NCBI GenBank assembly: GCA_034435675.1
Contig: DAOTWP010000128.1
Coordinates: forward strand, 1 to 6,333
Reading direction: 5' to 3'
DNA: 6,333 bases
From: DAOTWP01 sp034435675
Lineage (GTDB): Bacteria; Chloroflexota; Anaerolineae; Aggregatilineales; Phototrophicaceae
Shown here: piece by piece, positions 5,981-6,333 of the stretch
Layout: each line of letters starts with the position of its first letter
Position numbering within the stretch: position 1 is the stretch's first letter
The notes under the pieces: generated by a model
The model's database searches: none
What the model was told of the DNA's origin: nothing
The model's input: only the letters and a program-made list of their open reading frames with translations
Made by a program: the position numbers and the translations under genes

Positions 5981-5994
5981 TTGACATACGTCAC
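5981..5994. promoter_or_regulatory. Imperfect inverted repeat, possible operator
   Basis: TTGAC (5981-5985), 4 bases, then GTCAC (5990-5994): symmetric at all but the outermost base. It abuts the candidate -35 and is centred about 42 bases upstream of the predicted start, a typical position for a class II activator. The shape resembles sites of the CRP/FNR superfamily (TTGAC-N4-GTCAA type). Binding by the LysR protein is another option. The same bases contain a perfect plus-strand TTGACA, but no matching -10 or plus-strand gene follows. Confidence 0.3.
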
Positions 5995-6012
5995 AGGAAA
6001 CCCCTGCAGGTA

Positions 6013-6333
6013 TCACCAGCCACCAGCGGGCAATGCCTGCCACGCTGCCAGCAGCGCTTCGGCGCGCGCGCACAACGCCGGCAGCACATCCTGTACCACC
6101 GGACTCAGCCCCACGCCAATCGCCAGACTCTGCGGCTGCACGCCCAGCAGTGCCAGATGCTCCGGCAGAGTGCGCCGCAGCAGCGCCAGCCCCAGCACCT
6201 CCTGAAAGGTCAGTTGATGTTCGGAGAGTTTCGCGCCGCCAAAGAGGGGAATCTGTGCGCCGTGCAGTTCGACAATGCTGCCCGCAGGCTTTCCGGCATC
6301 CACTGCATCCAGGATGAGCAGGTGCGTGGCGTC
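6013..6333 (-). CDS. Hydrogenase maturation endopeptidase, HyaD/HupD type (3' part)
   Basis: Only the last 106 residues are in the window; the start lies beyond 6333. This family recognises nickel in the matured large subunit of a [NiFe] hydrogenase and removes a C-terminal peptide, closing the active site. The fragment begins DATHLLILDAVDAGKPAG, matching the family LLILDAxDxG segment that holds a conserved nickel-sensing aspartate. It then has LSEHQLTFQEVL, whose histidine (fragment residue 39) corresponds to the conserved metal-site histidine, and LLGVQPQSL, the conserved GxQP region. The pattern is closest to HyaD/HupD proteases of group 1 uptake hydrogenases, so genes for such an enzyme are expected upstream, outside the window. 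It ends 100 bases before the lplA start. Confidence 0.88.
   Translation of the reverse strand, partial: DATHLLILDAVDAGKPAGSIVELHGAQIPLFGGAKLSEHQLTFQEVLGLALLRRTLPEHLALLGVQPQSLAIGVGLSPVVQDVLPALCARAEALLAAWQALPAGGW

Noticed and set aside
5981..5986. Plus-strand promoter starting with TTGACA
   Set aside because: No -10 hexamer at 16-18 bases (TATCAC is 24 bases away) and no plus-strand gene downstream.

Overview
The window is one co-directional gene block on the minus strand, so it reads from right to left. It encodes the maturation machinery of a [NiFe] hydrogenase. In transcription order it holds: the 3' part of a HyaD/HupD-type hydrogenase maturation endopeptidase (cut by the right edge of the window), a lipoate-protein-ligase-like gene, a LysR-type regulator, then hypA, hypC, hypB, hypD and hypE. 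The Hyp proteins carry the diagnostic family residues (MHE and two CxxC pairs in HypA; N-terminal MCLAIPG in HypC; GTPase P-loop and the metal-site Cys/His residues in HypB; CGG and GPGCPVC in HypD; C-terminal PRIC in HypE). Those identifications are secure.

Layout. 6333-6013: protease fragment. 6012-5913: AT-rich gap with a plausible sigma70 promoter and an imperfect TTGAC-N4-GTCAC inverted repeat directly upstream of its -35. 5912-4860: lplA-like gene. 4838-3888: lysR, whose end overlaps hypA by 8 bases. 3895-3542: hypA. 3541-3434: 108-base gap with a weak possible internal promoter. 3433-3119: hypC. 3118-3037: gap with two small inverted repeats. 3036-2371: hypB. 2370-2314: gap with a run of nine G on the coding strand. 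2313-1195: hypD, overlapping hypE by 4 bases (ATGA). 1198-131: hypE. 130-1: no gene; it contains a GC-rich hairpin repeat that looks like a dispersed genomic element. No RNA gene, CRISPR array, insertion sequence or plus-strand gene is supported.

How the genes work together. From family knowledge, HypC-HypD with HypE build the Fe(CN)2CO group, HypA and HypB insert nickel, and the HyaD-type protease then cleaves the C-terminal tail of the large subunit. hypF, which makes the thiocarboxamide that HypE turns into cyanide, is not in the window and must lie elsewhere. The structural subunits are probably just beyond the right edge. The protease resembles the HyaD/HupD group, which suggests a group 1 (uptake-type) enzyme.

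Organism. GC content is moderately high. The terminal repeat, which on the minus strand begins CCCTCACCCCCAACCCCGC, resembles dispersed repeats I recall from Chloroflexota genomes. A Chloroflexota (perhaps Anaerolineae) host is therefore a reasonable but unproven guess.

The most unusual point is that a diverged lipoate-ligase-like enzyme and a LysR regulator with a Cys/His cluster in its effector domain sit inside the hydrogenase maturation operon. The rest is a normal hyp operon; I see no wholly new system.
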